Below are positions 41,360-50,662 of a DNA stretch of 64,000 bases, in pieces (positions within the stretch are counted from its first letter, which is position 1; every line of letters starts with the position of its first letter). A program made the translations under genes and the position numbers. Origin of the DNA: Paenibacillus humicus NBRC 102415 (lineage in GTDB: Bacteria; Bacillota; Bacilli; Paenibacillales; Paenibacillaceae); contig NZ_BIMD01000010.1 in NCBI RefSeq assembly GCF_004000905.1, positions 60,237 to 124,236 of the forward strand. Reading direction: 5' to 3'. The notes beneath the pieces are model-generated. The model saw nothing but the letters and a program-made list of their open reading frames with translations, was not told where the DNA came from and made no database searches.

Positions 41360-44300
41360 CGATATCGCCACGACGCTGGGACGTCGCTTCGACGAGATGG
41401 CCGAGGCCTATCCCGGACATAAGGCAATCGAGGAGGACGGAGGCGCCTCCATGACCTACTCCGAGCTACGGGCCGAAGCCGGCAGGCTGGCCTCCGGGCT
41501 GGCCGCACGGGGCGTATCCGCCGGCAGCCGGGTAGGCCTGCTGCTCGGCAAAAGCATCGACATGGCGCTTGCCATGCTCGCGGCCGTCAAGCTGGGCGCC
41601 TGTTATGTGCCGCTGTCCGAGGACGATCCGGAGCCGCATCTCGAGCGGCTGGCGGCGGACGCCGGGGCGGAACTGGTCATAGCCCGGCGGGACGTATCCT
41701 TGAGCGGCATTCCGGTCCTTCCCATCGGGCAGCTTCGGGCACAGGCATCCGCGCCTGCAGCTTCAGAAGCGGATTCGTCAGGTTCGGAATCACCAGAAGC
41801 GGAATCACCAGAAGCGGAATCATCAGGTGCGGCAGCTTCAGAAGGGGCCTCGCCGGACAGCCTGGCCTATATCCTGTTCACCTCCGGCACGACCGGCATG
41901 CCCAAGGGAGTCGGGGTGACGCATGACAACATCGTGAACCTCGTCCTGGAGGGAGGCTTCGTGGAGCTTGGCGCCGATACGCGCATCCTGCAGACCGGAG
42001 CGCCGACGTTCGACGCCTCCACCTTCGAGATCTGGGGCGCGCTGCTGAACGGGGGAACGCTGATCGTTCCGGCGGGGCAAGGGCTGACGGACTTCGATTA
42101 CATGGAGCGGGCGGTCCGCAAGCACGGCATTACGACGATGTGGCTGACCTCTCCGCTCTTTACGATCGCCGCAGAGCAGAAGCCGGAGCTGTTCCGGGGC
42201 ATCCGCGACCTGATCGTGGGCGGAGACGTCGTGCATCCCGCCTCCGTGCGCAAGGTCCAGGAAGCGTGCCCGGAGCTCCAGGTGCTCAACGGCTACGGGC
42301 CGACGGAATGCACGACGTTCTCGGCGGTCTACCCCATCGGGAGAGGTCTCGCGGAGAAGCCGATTCCGCTGGGAAGGCCGATCGGCAACGCCGAATTCCA
42401 CATCCTGGACGAGAACGGGCAGCCGGTGCCGCCCGGAGAGATCGGGGAGCTGCATATCGGAGGACGCGGAGTGGCGGCGGGTTATGTGAACCGGCCGGAG
42501 GCGACCGCCGAGGCTTTTCTGGACAACCCTTTCGGAGCCGGCCGGATCTACCGGTCCGGCGACCGGGCGAGCCGGGATGCCGAGGGGCTGTACCACTATT
42601 GGGGGCGCAAGGACCGCCAGGTGAAAATACGGGGCTACCGCATCGAGCTGGCGGCGGTGGAGTCCATTCTCCGCTCGGTCGGCATCGTGGAATCCGCGGT
42701 CGCCGGCGTGATCGAGAACGAAGCCGGACTCAAGGAGCTTTGCTGCTGCGCGACTCTCAAGCGCGGGGTTTCCGCCGGCCGGGAGGAGCTTCGCCGCCTG
42801 TTCGGCGAGCTGGCGCCGTCCCATCTCGTTCTGTCGAGAATCGTCCTTGTGGACGAGCTGCCGCTCAACAAAAACGGCAAAACGGATTCCAAGGCGATCG
42901 CGGAGCTGTTCGCCGCAGAGCGCGCCGAGCCGCCGGAGGACGGCTCCGCCGCCGATGCCGCGCCTGCTGCGGAACCATCCATCTGCGATACGCTGGCGGC
43001 AATCATCTCCAAGCGGACGGGCTTCCGGCTGAGCGGCCCGGATGTCTCCTTCTTCGAGCTTGGCATCGACTCCCTGACGGCCGTATATCTGGCGCGTGAT
43101 ATCAACGCCAGGCTGGGGGCCAAGCTGAGCGCGGCCGACATTCTCGCCCATCCGACGCTTGGCGCTCTGGCGGAACGATTGGATGGGGGCCAGCCCGCCG
43201 GACCGTCTGCCGGGTCGTCCAACGGGCTGTCCGTCGGGACATCCGTCGGGCATTCAGCGGAGTTGTCTGCCGGGTCGTCCAACGGGCTGTCCGTCGAGAC
43301 GTCCCTTGGGGAAGGAACGGGCGGAAAAACGCAGCTTCCTCTGCTGAACGAGCAGAAGCCGCTGTTCATCGATTTCCAGCTCCATCCGGGCTCTGTCCGG
43401 TACAACATTCCCCTGCTCCTCGAGCTGGATTCCGGCATCTCGCTCGCCCGCTTGGAGGAGGCGCTGGAGCAGGCCGTCCTGCGCCATGATGCGCTGAGAA
43501 CGAGATACTTCATGTCCGGAGGGAGAATGCTCCAGAGAATTCAAGCGCGGGAGGAGCTCCGCATCGAACGGCTCCAGGGCAAGCCCGATCTCGACGAGCT
43601 GATCCGTCCCTTCGACCTGGCCGCGCAGCCGCCGTTCCGGTTCGCCTTCCTGGAGGAGGGCGGCCGGGCATGGCTGTTCATGGATTTCCATCATATCGCC
43701 GTGGACGGGCACTCGCTGGGCATCCTTGTCCGCGACGTGGGCCGGCTCTATTCCGGGCAGCCTCTGGAGGACGTCCGGGGGAAATTCGCCTCCGCCGTTC
43801 TCGCCTCCGAGGCCGCCTGCGAGTCCGGCCGCGCCGCCTCGCTGGCGTTCTGGAAGGAGGAGCTCCGCGCGTTCCGGGGCATGCCGGAGCTTCCGATCGA
43901 CCGGGTGGACGCCGCCGGCCATTCCAAGGCGAGCCGCATGCACCGCTTCCGGATCGGCGAGGAACGCACGGCGGCCTTGAGGGCATGGGCGCAGAGCGGG
44001 AGAACGACCGTGTTCGAAAGTCTGCTCACGGTGTACGCGGCCACGCTGCATGCCGTCACCTCCGGCCAGGAGGTCGTATTCGCGACTCCGGTCCGCGACT
44101 ACGCCATTCCGGAGGGTGAGACGGTCGCTGCGATGCTGACCCGAACGCTGTGGGTCCGCTCCGAATTGATCCATGGACAATCGGTGGACGCGTACAGGGA
44201 GAAGTTCGTGGCCCGGCTTCGCCGCTCGCAGCCGCATGGAAACGTCCCGATCGACGAGATCCGCAGACTGCTCCAGCCTGAAGGCACGAGCGGAGCGGTG

Positions 44301-44606
44301 GGCGAGACCTTGATCGCCTACCACACCGCGGCGGACATGCAGGCGGAATGGCTCGGCCGGCAGGCAAGCCTCCGGCCTGCAGCCCCGCCGGAAGGAATGT
44401 TTCCCTTGAATTTGCAAATCTACGACGGAGGGGATCAGATGGAGGCGGAGTGGGAGTACATGTCGGAGCTGTTCGAGCCGGACACGATGTCCAGCCTCGG
44501 CGACATGTTCGCCTTCATGCTGGATCTCCTGACGCATCCGTACGCTTTCGGCGCGGAGAGCATGCCCGATCTGGTCGCGGCCTGCCTTCAGAAGCAAATG
44601 GCTTGA
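41349..44606 (+). CDS. NRPS2: adenylation (Val) - carrier - condensation
   Basis: A 1085-residue synthetase starting directly with an adenylation domain (about 1-520). FTSGTTGMPKG (177-187) is preceded by an unusual Ser/Glu/Pro-rich insertion (138-168). Pocket residues D222, A223, F226, W265, I289, G291, G315, T323, F324, K511 equal the remembered Val code DAFWIGGTFK. The carrier Ser is 575 in LGIDSLTA. A low-complexity linker (613-660) with a 20-residue duplication joins a full condensation domain (665-1075), with an intact HHIAVDG at 781-787. It should activate Val and condense it with the residue on the next carrier, that of NRPS3. It overlaps the ATP-grasp gene by 11 bases. Confidence 0.93.
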   Translation: MRDNDIATTLGRRFDEMAEAYPGHKAIEEDGGASMTYSELRAEAGRLASGLAARGVSAGSRVGLLLGKSIDMALAMLAAVKLGACYVPLSEDDPEPHLERLAADAGAELVIARRDVSLSGIPVLPIGQLRAQASAPAASEADSSGSESPEAESPEAESSGAAASEGASPDSLAYILFTSGTTGMPKGVGVTHDNIVNLVLEGGFVELGADTRILQTGAPTFDASTFEIWGALLNGGTLIVPAGQGLTDFDYMERAVRKHGITTMWLTSPLFTIAAEQKPELFRGIRDLIVGGDVVHPASVRKVQEACPELQVLNGYGPTECTTFSAVYPIGRGLAEKPIPLGRPIGNAEFHILDENGQPVPPGEIGELHIGGRGVAAGYVNRPEATAEAFLDNPFGAGRIYRSGDRASRDAEGLYHYWGRKDRQVKIRGYRIELAAVESILRSVGIVESAVAGVIENEAGLKELCCCATLKRGVSAGREELRRLFGELAPSHLVLSRIVLVDELPLNKNGKTDSKAIAELFAAERAEPPEDGSAADAAPAAEPSICDTLAAIISKRTGFRLSGPDVSFFELGIDSLTAVYLARDINARLGAKLSAADILAHPTLGALAERLDGGQPAGPSAGSSNGLSVGTSVGHSAELSAGSSNGLSVETSLGEGTGGKTQLPLLNEQKPLFIDFQLHPGSVRYNIPLLLELDSGISLARLEEALEQAVLRHDALRTRYFMSGGRMLQRIQAREELRIERLQGKPDLDELIRPFDLAAQPPFRFAFLEEGGRAWLFMDFHHIAVDGHSLGILVRDVGRLYSGQPLEDVRGKFASAVLASEAACESGRAASLAFWKEELRAFRGMPELPIDRVDAAGHSKASRMHRFRIGEERTAALRAWAQSGRTTVFESLLTVYAATLHAVTSGQEVVFATPVRDYAIPEGETVAAMLTRTLWVRSELIHGQSVDAYREKFVARLRRSQPHGNVPIDEIRRLLQPEGTSGAVGETLIAYHTAADMQAEWLGRQASLRPAAPPEGMFPLNLQIYDGGDQMEAEWEYMSELFEPDTMSSLGDMFAFMLDLLTHPYAFGAESMPDLVAACLQKQMA
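41772..41832. repeat. 15-bp tandem repeats in the NRPS2 adenylation domain
   Basis: Units AATCACCAGAAGCGG (41788-41802, 41803-41817) and a variant (41818-41832), preceded by a more diverged copy, encode a Ser-Pro-Glu-Ala insertion just before the phosphate-binding loop. Confidence 0.8.
43205..43296. repeat. 60-bp spaced direct repeat in the NRPS2 linker
   Basis: A 32-base sequence beginning GTCTGCCGGGTCG is present identically at 43205-43236 and 43265-43296, exactly 60 bases apart, duplicating a 20-residue SAGSSNGLSV-type linker unit. Confidence 0.85.
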
Positions 44607-44631
44607 AGATCAAAACGGGAATGGGGCTCTG

Positions 44632-47600
44632 ATGATGAAAACGAAACGAACGACCGGCCAGAAAAAAATGCTGGCCGCCGCCATGCCTCGCTCGGCGGAA
44701 TTTTGGACCCGGGAGCTGGCCGAGGCTATCCCGAGCGTCTACCCGGCTGACTTCCACGGCTCGGGACAGCCGTCCGGGGAGCGCTTCAGCGCTTCGGGCG
44801 TCCTGCCTTCGGAGCTGCTGGACAGAGCGGCCGAAGCATGCGGCGCCGCCGGGGAAGAGCGCGGCGAAATGCTGGCTTCCGCCGTCATTGCTTTGGTGTA
44901 TTCGGCCTACAACGGCGTGGCCGAAGACCTCCTGCTCCATTATTCGCCGGATGGGGAGCGGCCAAGCCTCCCGCTGCGGGTGAGGGCCTCGGACGGAATG
45001 ACGTTCGGGGACTTGTTCCGGCGGGTCCGTGAAGCCGGAGAGAGGATGGAGGAGCATGGCCGCTATCCCGTCGACCTGCTGATGCCGTCCGCTTCCATCG
45101 AGGTATGCGCCGGCGGACAGCGGCTGTCCGAGCCGGCTGCGCCTCTGGCCATCGCATTCGCGGCAGCCGGAGAAGGGGAAGCGGATGTTCTGCTGACAGT
45201 CTCGGGCGACGCTTCCCGTTATTTGGAGGGCACGGTTCGCAGCCTGCCGGTCAGGCTGCTTCTGCTGCTGGAAGGGGCTGCGCTCGCCCCGGAGCAGAGC
45301 CTGCTCGGGCTGGAGCTGTCCACCTCTTGGGACCGCTCCGTCAGCGAGAGCATGAATGCCACGGCGCAGCCGTATTCGGATGACGCCGCGCTGACGGATC
45401 TGTTCCGGCTGTCCTTCGAGGCGCGGGGAGATCGTCCCGCCATCCTCGGCCCGGACGGAGTCCTGACCTATGCGGAGACGGAGCGCCTCTCGGGGCAAGC
45501 CGCCGCCCTCGTCCTGGAAGCGGCGGAGAGCTCGGATGAGATTGTCGCCATCCTGGCCGACCGGTCGCCGGAGTTCCTCGTCGGCGTTCTCGGCATTCTG
45601 CGGGCCGGACGCGCCTATCTCCCGCTGGACCCCAAGGCTCCGGAGGAAAGGAACAGCCGCATCCTGAACCAGAGCGGAGCCCGGCTCGTCCTCTGCACCG
45701 CGAAGTACGCCGGCCTCGTTCCGGATGGCCTGAGCGTCCTTCCTCTGGATCGCCTGCCGGCGTCCGTCGCGGCGGTTTCAGGCGGACCGGCGGCGACTCC
45801 ACGGTCGCTGGCCTACGTCATTTTCACCTCCGGCTCGACCGGCATGCCCAAGGGGGTCGGCGTGAGCCACGGCAGCGCCGTCAACCGCATCGAATGGATG
45901 CAGAAAGCGTATCCGCTCGGCCCGGACGACGTCATTCTCCACAAGACGCCCGCGACCTTCGACGTCTCGGTGTGGGAGCTGTTCTGGTGGCTGCTCGCCG
46001 GCTGCTCGGTGGCGCTCCTGGCCCCGAACGAGGAGGCCAATCCCGAGGCGATTCTGGAGGTAATCGAGCGCAGCTCGGCGACGGCCCTGCACTTCGTCCC
46101 CTCCATGCTGAACGCGTTCCTGGATTACGCCGAGAGCACGGGAAGCTTGCCGAGGCTGAAGTCGCTGCGCCGCGTCTTCTGCAGCGGGGAGGCGCTCAGC
46201 CCTCACCATGTAGGCAAATTCCATGCCCTCCTGGGCGGACAGGCCGAGCTGATCAACCTCTACGGGCCGACGGAGGCTACGGTCGACGTCAGCTACCATC
46301 TCACGCAGCCGGGAGACCATCCGGTGCCGATCGGCCGGCCGATCGACAACCTCCGGCTGTACGTCGTGGACGGGCTGGGCAGGCAGCGGCCCGTCGGCAT
46401 GGTCGGCGAGCTGTGCATCGCCGGCGTCGGCGTAGCGGAGGGTTATATCCGCGATCCCGAGCGGACGGCGGAGCGGTTCGTGGCGATGCCGTCGCTCGGC
46501 GAGGAGCGCGTCTACATGACGGGCGACCTGGCGCGGCTGAGGGCGGACGGCTCCATCGATTATCTGGGCCGCAACGACCGGCAGGTCAAGGTGCGGGGCT
46601 TCCGCATCGAGCTGGGAGAAATCGAGGCGGCGCTGACGAGCCTGCCCGGGGTGAGCGATGCTCTCGTCCTCGGACATGTCGAGGGAGACGGCCTGCTGCA
46701 TCTGTACGGATTCGTCCTGCCGGCCAGCCGTTCCGTCACGGCGCGGGAGCTGAGCGGGAGTCTCGCGGCCCTCTTGCCCAAGTACATGATTCCTGAAGGA
46801 ATCATCGTCGTGGATGCCATCCCGCTCACGCCCAACGGCAAAGCCGACCGGGCCGCGCTGCTCGCCCTGCGCGGGCGGCAGGACGAGCCGAGCCCCGACC
46901 GCATTCCTCCGGCCACCGAGGAAGAGCTGCGGATGGCGGGCATCTGGGAAAGCGTGCTTGGCGTTCAAGGCATCGGCGTGAAGGACAACTTCTTCGCTCT
47001 TGGCGGCAACTCCATCAACTTCGTCACCGTGCTGGCGCTGGCCAACGAGCAAGGGCGGAAGATCACCTTCCAGCAGCTGTTCAAAAACCCGACGATCCGC
47101 GGGCTGCTGGAAAGCACAGGCGAAGGGGGAGACGGCGAGGAACCGGAGCGGGAGGTCGGACAATTCGACCTTGTATCTGCGGAGGATCGCAGCCGCATGC
47201 CGGCGGGCATCGAGGACGCCTATCCGATGTCGATGCTGCAGGCGGGACTCGTGTACCAGAGCATCGTCATGCAGGGGGACAACAACTACCACGACATCGT
47301 CTCGTACCTGATTTCCGGCAAGCTCGACGTTCCGGTCTTCCGCGAGGCGGTCCGCCGCCTCGTGGCGGAGCAGCCCATTTTCCGCACCAGCTACAATCTG
47401 CGGGACTTCTCCCGCTATCTGCAGCTCGTACACGAGAACCCGGAACGGCTGCCGCTGAACGTCTACGACCTGAGCGGCCTCCGCACGCGGGAGGAGCAGG
47501 AGCGCTGGTACGAGGACTGGTTCTGGAAGGAGCAGCACCGCTCGTTTCAGTGGGAGTCTCCGGGACTCGTCCAGCTGCATATCCATATCCTGAGCGACGA

Positions 47601-49683
47601 TCTGTACCGCTACAGCATCAGCCAGCATAATTCCGCCCTGGACGGCTGGAGCATGAACAAGGTCCACGCCTATCTGTTCCAGACGTACTTCGACCTGAAG
47701 AACGGCGTGAGCAGGCGCAGCGTGCGGATCAGCGGCAACGACCATAACCGCTACTTCATCTACCTGGAGCAGCGGGCGATCCAGTCCGAGGCTCACCGCA
47801 ACTTCTGGCGGGAGCAGCTGGACGGGGCTCCGAGCGGCCTCATTCCGCGGGCGAGGCCGTCCCGGCCCGGCCGGGGCAACGAGGTCGTCTTCCACGACGT
47901 GAAGCTGCCCGAGGGGCTGTCCGGCAAGCTCGTGCGGCTGGCCGCGGAGCTCATGGTGCCGGTCAAGGACATCCTGCTGGCCTCCCATATCAAGTTCCAG
48001 TCCTTGCTGACGCGGACCAGCGACGTGTTCACGGGCTACGAGATCGGCGGCCGTCCGGAACGGCTGGGAGCGGAGGATGCGCTGGGCGTGTTCCTGAACA
48101 CGATGCCGTTCCGGGTCGTGCTGGACGAGGGCGGCAGCTGGCGCGGGCTCATCCGCTCCGTGTACGACGCGGAGGCCGCGGCGCTCCCTTACCGGCGCTA
48201 TCCGATGGCCCAGGTGAAGCAGGATCAAGGAAACCGCAGCATCCTGTTCGAGACGGTGTTCAATTTCACCCATTTCTACTCCCTGAAGGACATCCGGGAT
48301 CTGCCGGGCTTCAATCTGATCGACGTGCGGGCGGCCGCCATCACGGAATTCCCGCTGCGCATCGAATATTCGCGCCATTTCTACACCGACGAGGTGGAGC
48401 TCAGCCTGCACTACCACACGGCGGAATACGACGTGGAAGACATGGCCGTGTTCGGAGAGGTGTTCATCGACATCCTCCAGAGCATGGTCGACCGCACGGA
48501 GGAGGCCCATGCCGAGACGGCAGCCGGCCTTCGGCTCGCCCGCTTCGACAGGCTGCCGAGCGGACAAGCCGAGGAAAGCGGACTGGCCCAGGCCGCGCCG
48601 GCCGAGGCCGCATTCCGGACGGACGAGTCCGGACAGGAGGAGGGCAAGCCGGAATACCTGGCCGCTGTCGGCAGGGTCAAGGAGATCTGGTCCGCCGTCC
48701 TTGGCCGTCCGCAGGAGGAGCTGGATGCGGACGACGACTTCTTCCTGATCGGGGGCAGCTCCCTGTCCGCGATGAAGGTATCCCTCTTGCTGGACAAGCG
48801 GGTGCCGCTCAAAACCATCATGCAGAAGTCGATCCTGCGCGAGCTGGCTCTCGAGATCATCGACGCGGGCGGCAGTGAGGAGGCGCCGGCGCAGCTGCTG
48901 CAATGCCTCAGCAGATCGTCCGAGGCGGCAAGGAGCGTCGTTTTCTTCCCGTACGCGGGCGGCAACGCGCTGAACTTCCTGCCCGCCGCCAAGGCGGTCG
49001 AGGCCATGGACGCGGACATCGCCGTGTATGCCCTGGAGCTGCCCGGGCATGATCCGCATTCCGGCAGCGGCCCGCTGACGGACTTCCATGCGCTTGCCCG
49101 CAAGGCTGCGGACGAGATCGGCTCGAGGCTCGGCCGCACGGAGCCGATTCTCTGGGGACACTGCGTCGGCACGGCTCTCGCTCTGGAGGTCACCCGGCTG
49201 CTGGAGGAGCGCTCGCTGCCTCCGAAGAGGCTGGTGCTGGCGGCGAAGACGATCGGCCTGCCCCATGACATCCTGGAGACGATCGGCAATGCCGAGCGGC
49301 TGGAATTCGCCGATATCGCAGGCCTTCATGCGGAGTGGAGCGGGACGGACGAGCTGTCTACTCTCGGCGAGGACTACGAGCGCCATCTGGTCCGGTCGTT
49401 CGCCCATGATTCCATCGAGTCGAACCGTTATCTGCTGTCCCTCTGGGACAGGGAGGGCGAGGTTTGTCTCCGCACGCCGGCCGTCGCCGCATTCGCCCAG
49501 GACGATCCCGCCACGGCGGGCTTCGAGGCCAGCTGGAGCCGCTGGAGCCGCTGGGTGCCCGGCCTCGAGCTGAAGACATTCGGCGGAGGCGGCCATTATT
49601 TCTGCCGGACGCTGCCGTCCGACGTCGCCGCGTTCATCCGGGCGGAGGCGGACAGCTTCTCCCGCCCGCTGGCTCCCCGCTGA
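44632..49683 (+). CDS. NRPS3: degenerate C - adenylation (Ser) - carrier - C - carrier - thioesterase
   Basis: A 1683-residue synthetase. Residues 15-245 look like the C-terminal half of a condensation domain without an HHxxxDG motif. Adenylation is 255-745 (FTSGSTGMPKG at 398-408; Lys737). Pocket residues D444, V445, W448, H487, F516, S518, L543, V551, D552, K737 equal the remembered EntF Ser code DVWHFSLVDK. Carrier 1 has Ser794. A second condensation domain (863-1300) has HNSALDG (999-1005) with Asn1000 in place of the second His. Carrier 2 has Ser1377 and no adenylation domain. The terminal thioesterase (1435-1680) has GHCVG with Cys1511, a candidate Asp at 1624-1625 and His1655. Confidence 0.93.
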   Translation: MMKTKRTTGQKKMLAAAMPRSAEFWTRELAEAIPSVYPADFHGSGQPSGERFSASGVLPSELLDRAAEACGAAGEERGEMLASAVIALVYSAYNGVAEDLLLHYSPDGERPSLPLRVRASDGMTFGDLFRRVREAGERMEEHGRYPVDLLMPSASIEVCAGGQRLSEPAAPLAIAFAAAGEGEADVLLTVSGDASRYLEGTVRSLPVRLLLLLEGAALAPEQSLLGLELSTSWDRSVSESMNATAQPYSDDAALTDLFRLSFEARGDRPAILGPDGVLTYAETERLSGQAAALVLEAAESSDEIVAILADRSPEFLVGVLGILRAGRAYLPLDPKAPEERNSRILNQSGARLVLCTAKYAGLVPDGLSVLPLDRLPASVAAVSGGPAATPRSLAYVIFTSGSTGMPKGVGVSHGSAVNRIEWMQKAYPLGPDDVILHKTPATFDVSVWELFWWLLAGCSVALLAPNEEANPEAILEVIERSSATALHFVPSMLNAFLDYAESTGSLPRLKSLRRVFCSGEALSPHHVGKFHALLGGQAELINLYGPTEATVDVSYHLTQPGDHPVPIGRPIDNLRLYVVDGLGRQRPVGMVGELCIAGVGVAEGYIRDPERTAERFVAMPSLGEERVYMTGDLARLRADGSIDYLGRNDRQVKVRGFRIELGEIEAALTSLPGVSDALVLGHVEGDGLLHLYGFVLPASRSVTARELSGSLAALLPKYMIPEGIIVVDAIPLTPNGKADRAALLALRGRQDEPSPDRIPPATEEELRMAGIWESVLGVQGIGVKDNFFALGGNSINFVTVLALANEQGRKITFQQLFKNPTIRGLLESTGEGGDGEEPEREVGQFDLVSAEDRSRMPAGIEDAYPMSMLQAGLVYQSIVMQGDNNYHDIVSYLISGKLDVPVFREAVRRLVAEQPIFRTSYNLRDFSRYLQLVHENPERLPLNVYDLSGLRTREEQERWYEDWFWKEQHRSFQWESPGLVQLHIHILSDDLYRYSISQHNSALDGWSMNKVHAYLFQTYFDLKNGVSRRSVRISGNDHNRYFIYLEQRAIQSEAHRNFWREQLDGAPSGLIPRARPSRPGRGNEVVFHDVKLPEGLSGKLVRLAAELMVPVKDILLASHIKFQSLLTRTSDVFTGYEIGGRPERLGAEDALGVFLNTMPFRVVLDEGGSWRGLIRSVYDAEAAALPYRRYPMAQVKQDQGNRSILFETVFNFTHFYSLKDIRDLPGFNLIDVRAAAITEFPLRIEYSRHFYTDEVELSLHYHTAEYDVEDMAVFGEVFIDILQSMVDRTEEAHAETAAGLRLARFDRLPSGQAEESGLAQAAPAEAAFRTDESGQEEGKPEYLAAVGRVKEIWSAVLGRPQEELDADDDFFLIGGSSLSAMKVSLLLDKRVPLKTIMQKSILRELALEIIDAGGSEEAPAQLLQCLSRSSEAARSVVFFPYAGGNALNFLPAAKAVEAMDADIAVYALELPGHDPHSGSGPLTDFHALARKAADEIGSRLGRTEPILWGHCVGTALALEVTRLLEERSLPPKRLVLAAKTIGLPHDILETIGNAERLEFADIAGLHAEWSGTDELSTLGEDYERHLVRSFAHDSIESNRYLLSLWDREGEVCLRTPAVAAFAQDDPATAGFEASWSRWSRWVPGLELKTFGGGGHYFCRTLPSDVAAFIRAEADSFSRPLAPR

Positions 49684-49792
49684 AGCTGCCGCCCGCCGGA
49701 TTCCCGCCTGCCCGCATCTATGCGGGAGGCCGGAAATCCGGGAAGTCCATCATAGGCCTGAGCAAGAACATGACCGAGGAGGAACAGCTACG

Positions 49793-50662
49793 ATGACGAG
49801 TCTCAAGGAAAGCTCTTATCCGCTTCAACCGCTCCGCATCGCCGTCGCCCAAGCCGCGGCGGCATCCGGGGACATCCCGGAGAACGTACGGCGGGCAACC
49901 GCCATGATCGGCGAAGCCGCCCGCGGAGGCGCGCGGCTGGCCGTCTTTCCGGAAAAATATTTGACCGGCTACGTTCCGGAAATCATCGTTACCGACCCCG
50001 AGCTCTACGCTCTCTCTCCCGGGGACGAGCGGCTGGAGCCGATCCGGCAAGCCTGCCGGGAGCACGGGATCGCCGCCATCGTCGGGGCGCCGACCCGGGA
50101 AGGCGATGATCTGTACATCTCTTCAATCGTGATCGATTCATCCGGAGCCGATCTCCATGTTTCCCATAAGGCCCATCTGTTCCACAGCGAGAAAGGAGTC
50201 TTCAAGAGCGGCGGCAAGCGGACCCTGCTGAAGATCGGGGACTGGACCATCGGCCTCGGCATCTGCTACGACGCCGGATTCCCGGAGCATTCCCGCCTCC
50301 TGGCGCAGGCCGGCTGCCACGTCTATCTCGTCAGCTCGCTGTTCAGCAAGGGCATGGGCTATCAGGAATCCCGGGTGTGGTTCCCGGCCAGGGCGCTGGA
50401 CAACACCGTCTTCGCGGTCATGGCCAACCACGCCGGGAAGACCGGCGTCTGGGACGCCTGCGGAGGCAGCGCCGTCTGGGACCCGTACGGGCGCCTGATC
50501 GCCGAAGCTTCGGAGTCGGAGCCCGAGGTCATCTTCGCGGAGCTGGACCCCGGCCTGCTGCGGGAGGCTCGGGCGTCGGAGCAGATGCTTGCCGATTCGG
50601 CGGATCTTGCGCAGCCGGAGGCTATCGTCGCGGTACGGGCGGGCGGGAATGAACGGGCCTGA
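49793..50662 (+). CDS. Nitrilase/amidase superfamily (carbon-nitrogen hydrolase)
   Basis: A 289-residue enzyme of the nitrilase superfamily, which cleaves or transfers amide bonds. The Glu-Lys-Cys triad is complete: Glu54 (FPEKYLTGY), Lys126 (VSHKAHLF) and Cys158 (GICYDAGFPEHSR). The preceding gene is the synthetase and a GAGGAGG site precedes ATG 49793. Within the operon it may mature the peptide by removing an amide or acyl group, or form one by amide transfer. It overlaps the next gene by 14 bases. Confidence 0.9.
   Translation: MTSLKESSYPLQPLRIAVAQAAAASGDIPENVRRATAMIGEAARGGARLAVFPEKYLTGYVPEIIVTDPELYALSPGDERLEPIRQACREHGIAAIVGAPTREGDDLYISSIVIDSSGADLHVSHKAHLFHSEKGVFKSGGKRTLLKIGDWTIGLGICYDAGFPEHSRLLAQAGCHVYLVSSLFSKGMGYQESRVWFPARALDNTVFAVMANHAGKTGVWDACGGSAVWDPYGRLIAEASESEPEVIFAELDPGLLREARASEQMLADSADLAQPEAIVAVRAGGNERA

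Noticed and set aside
45778..49596. A 1272-codon open frame on the minus strand opposite NRPS3
   Set aside because: It is a shadow of the real gene: long antisense frames are common at this GC content, it has no domain motifs, and the plus-strand frame carries all NRPS signatures.
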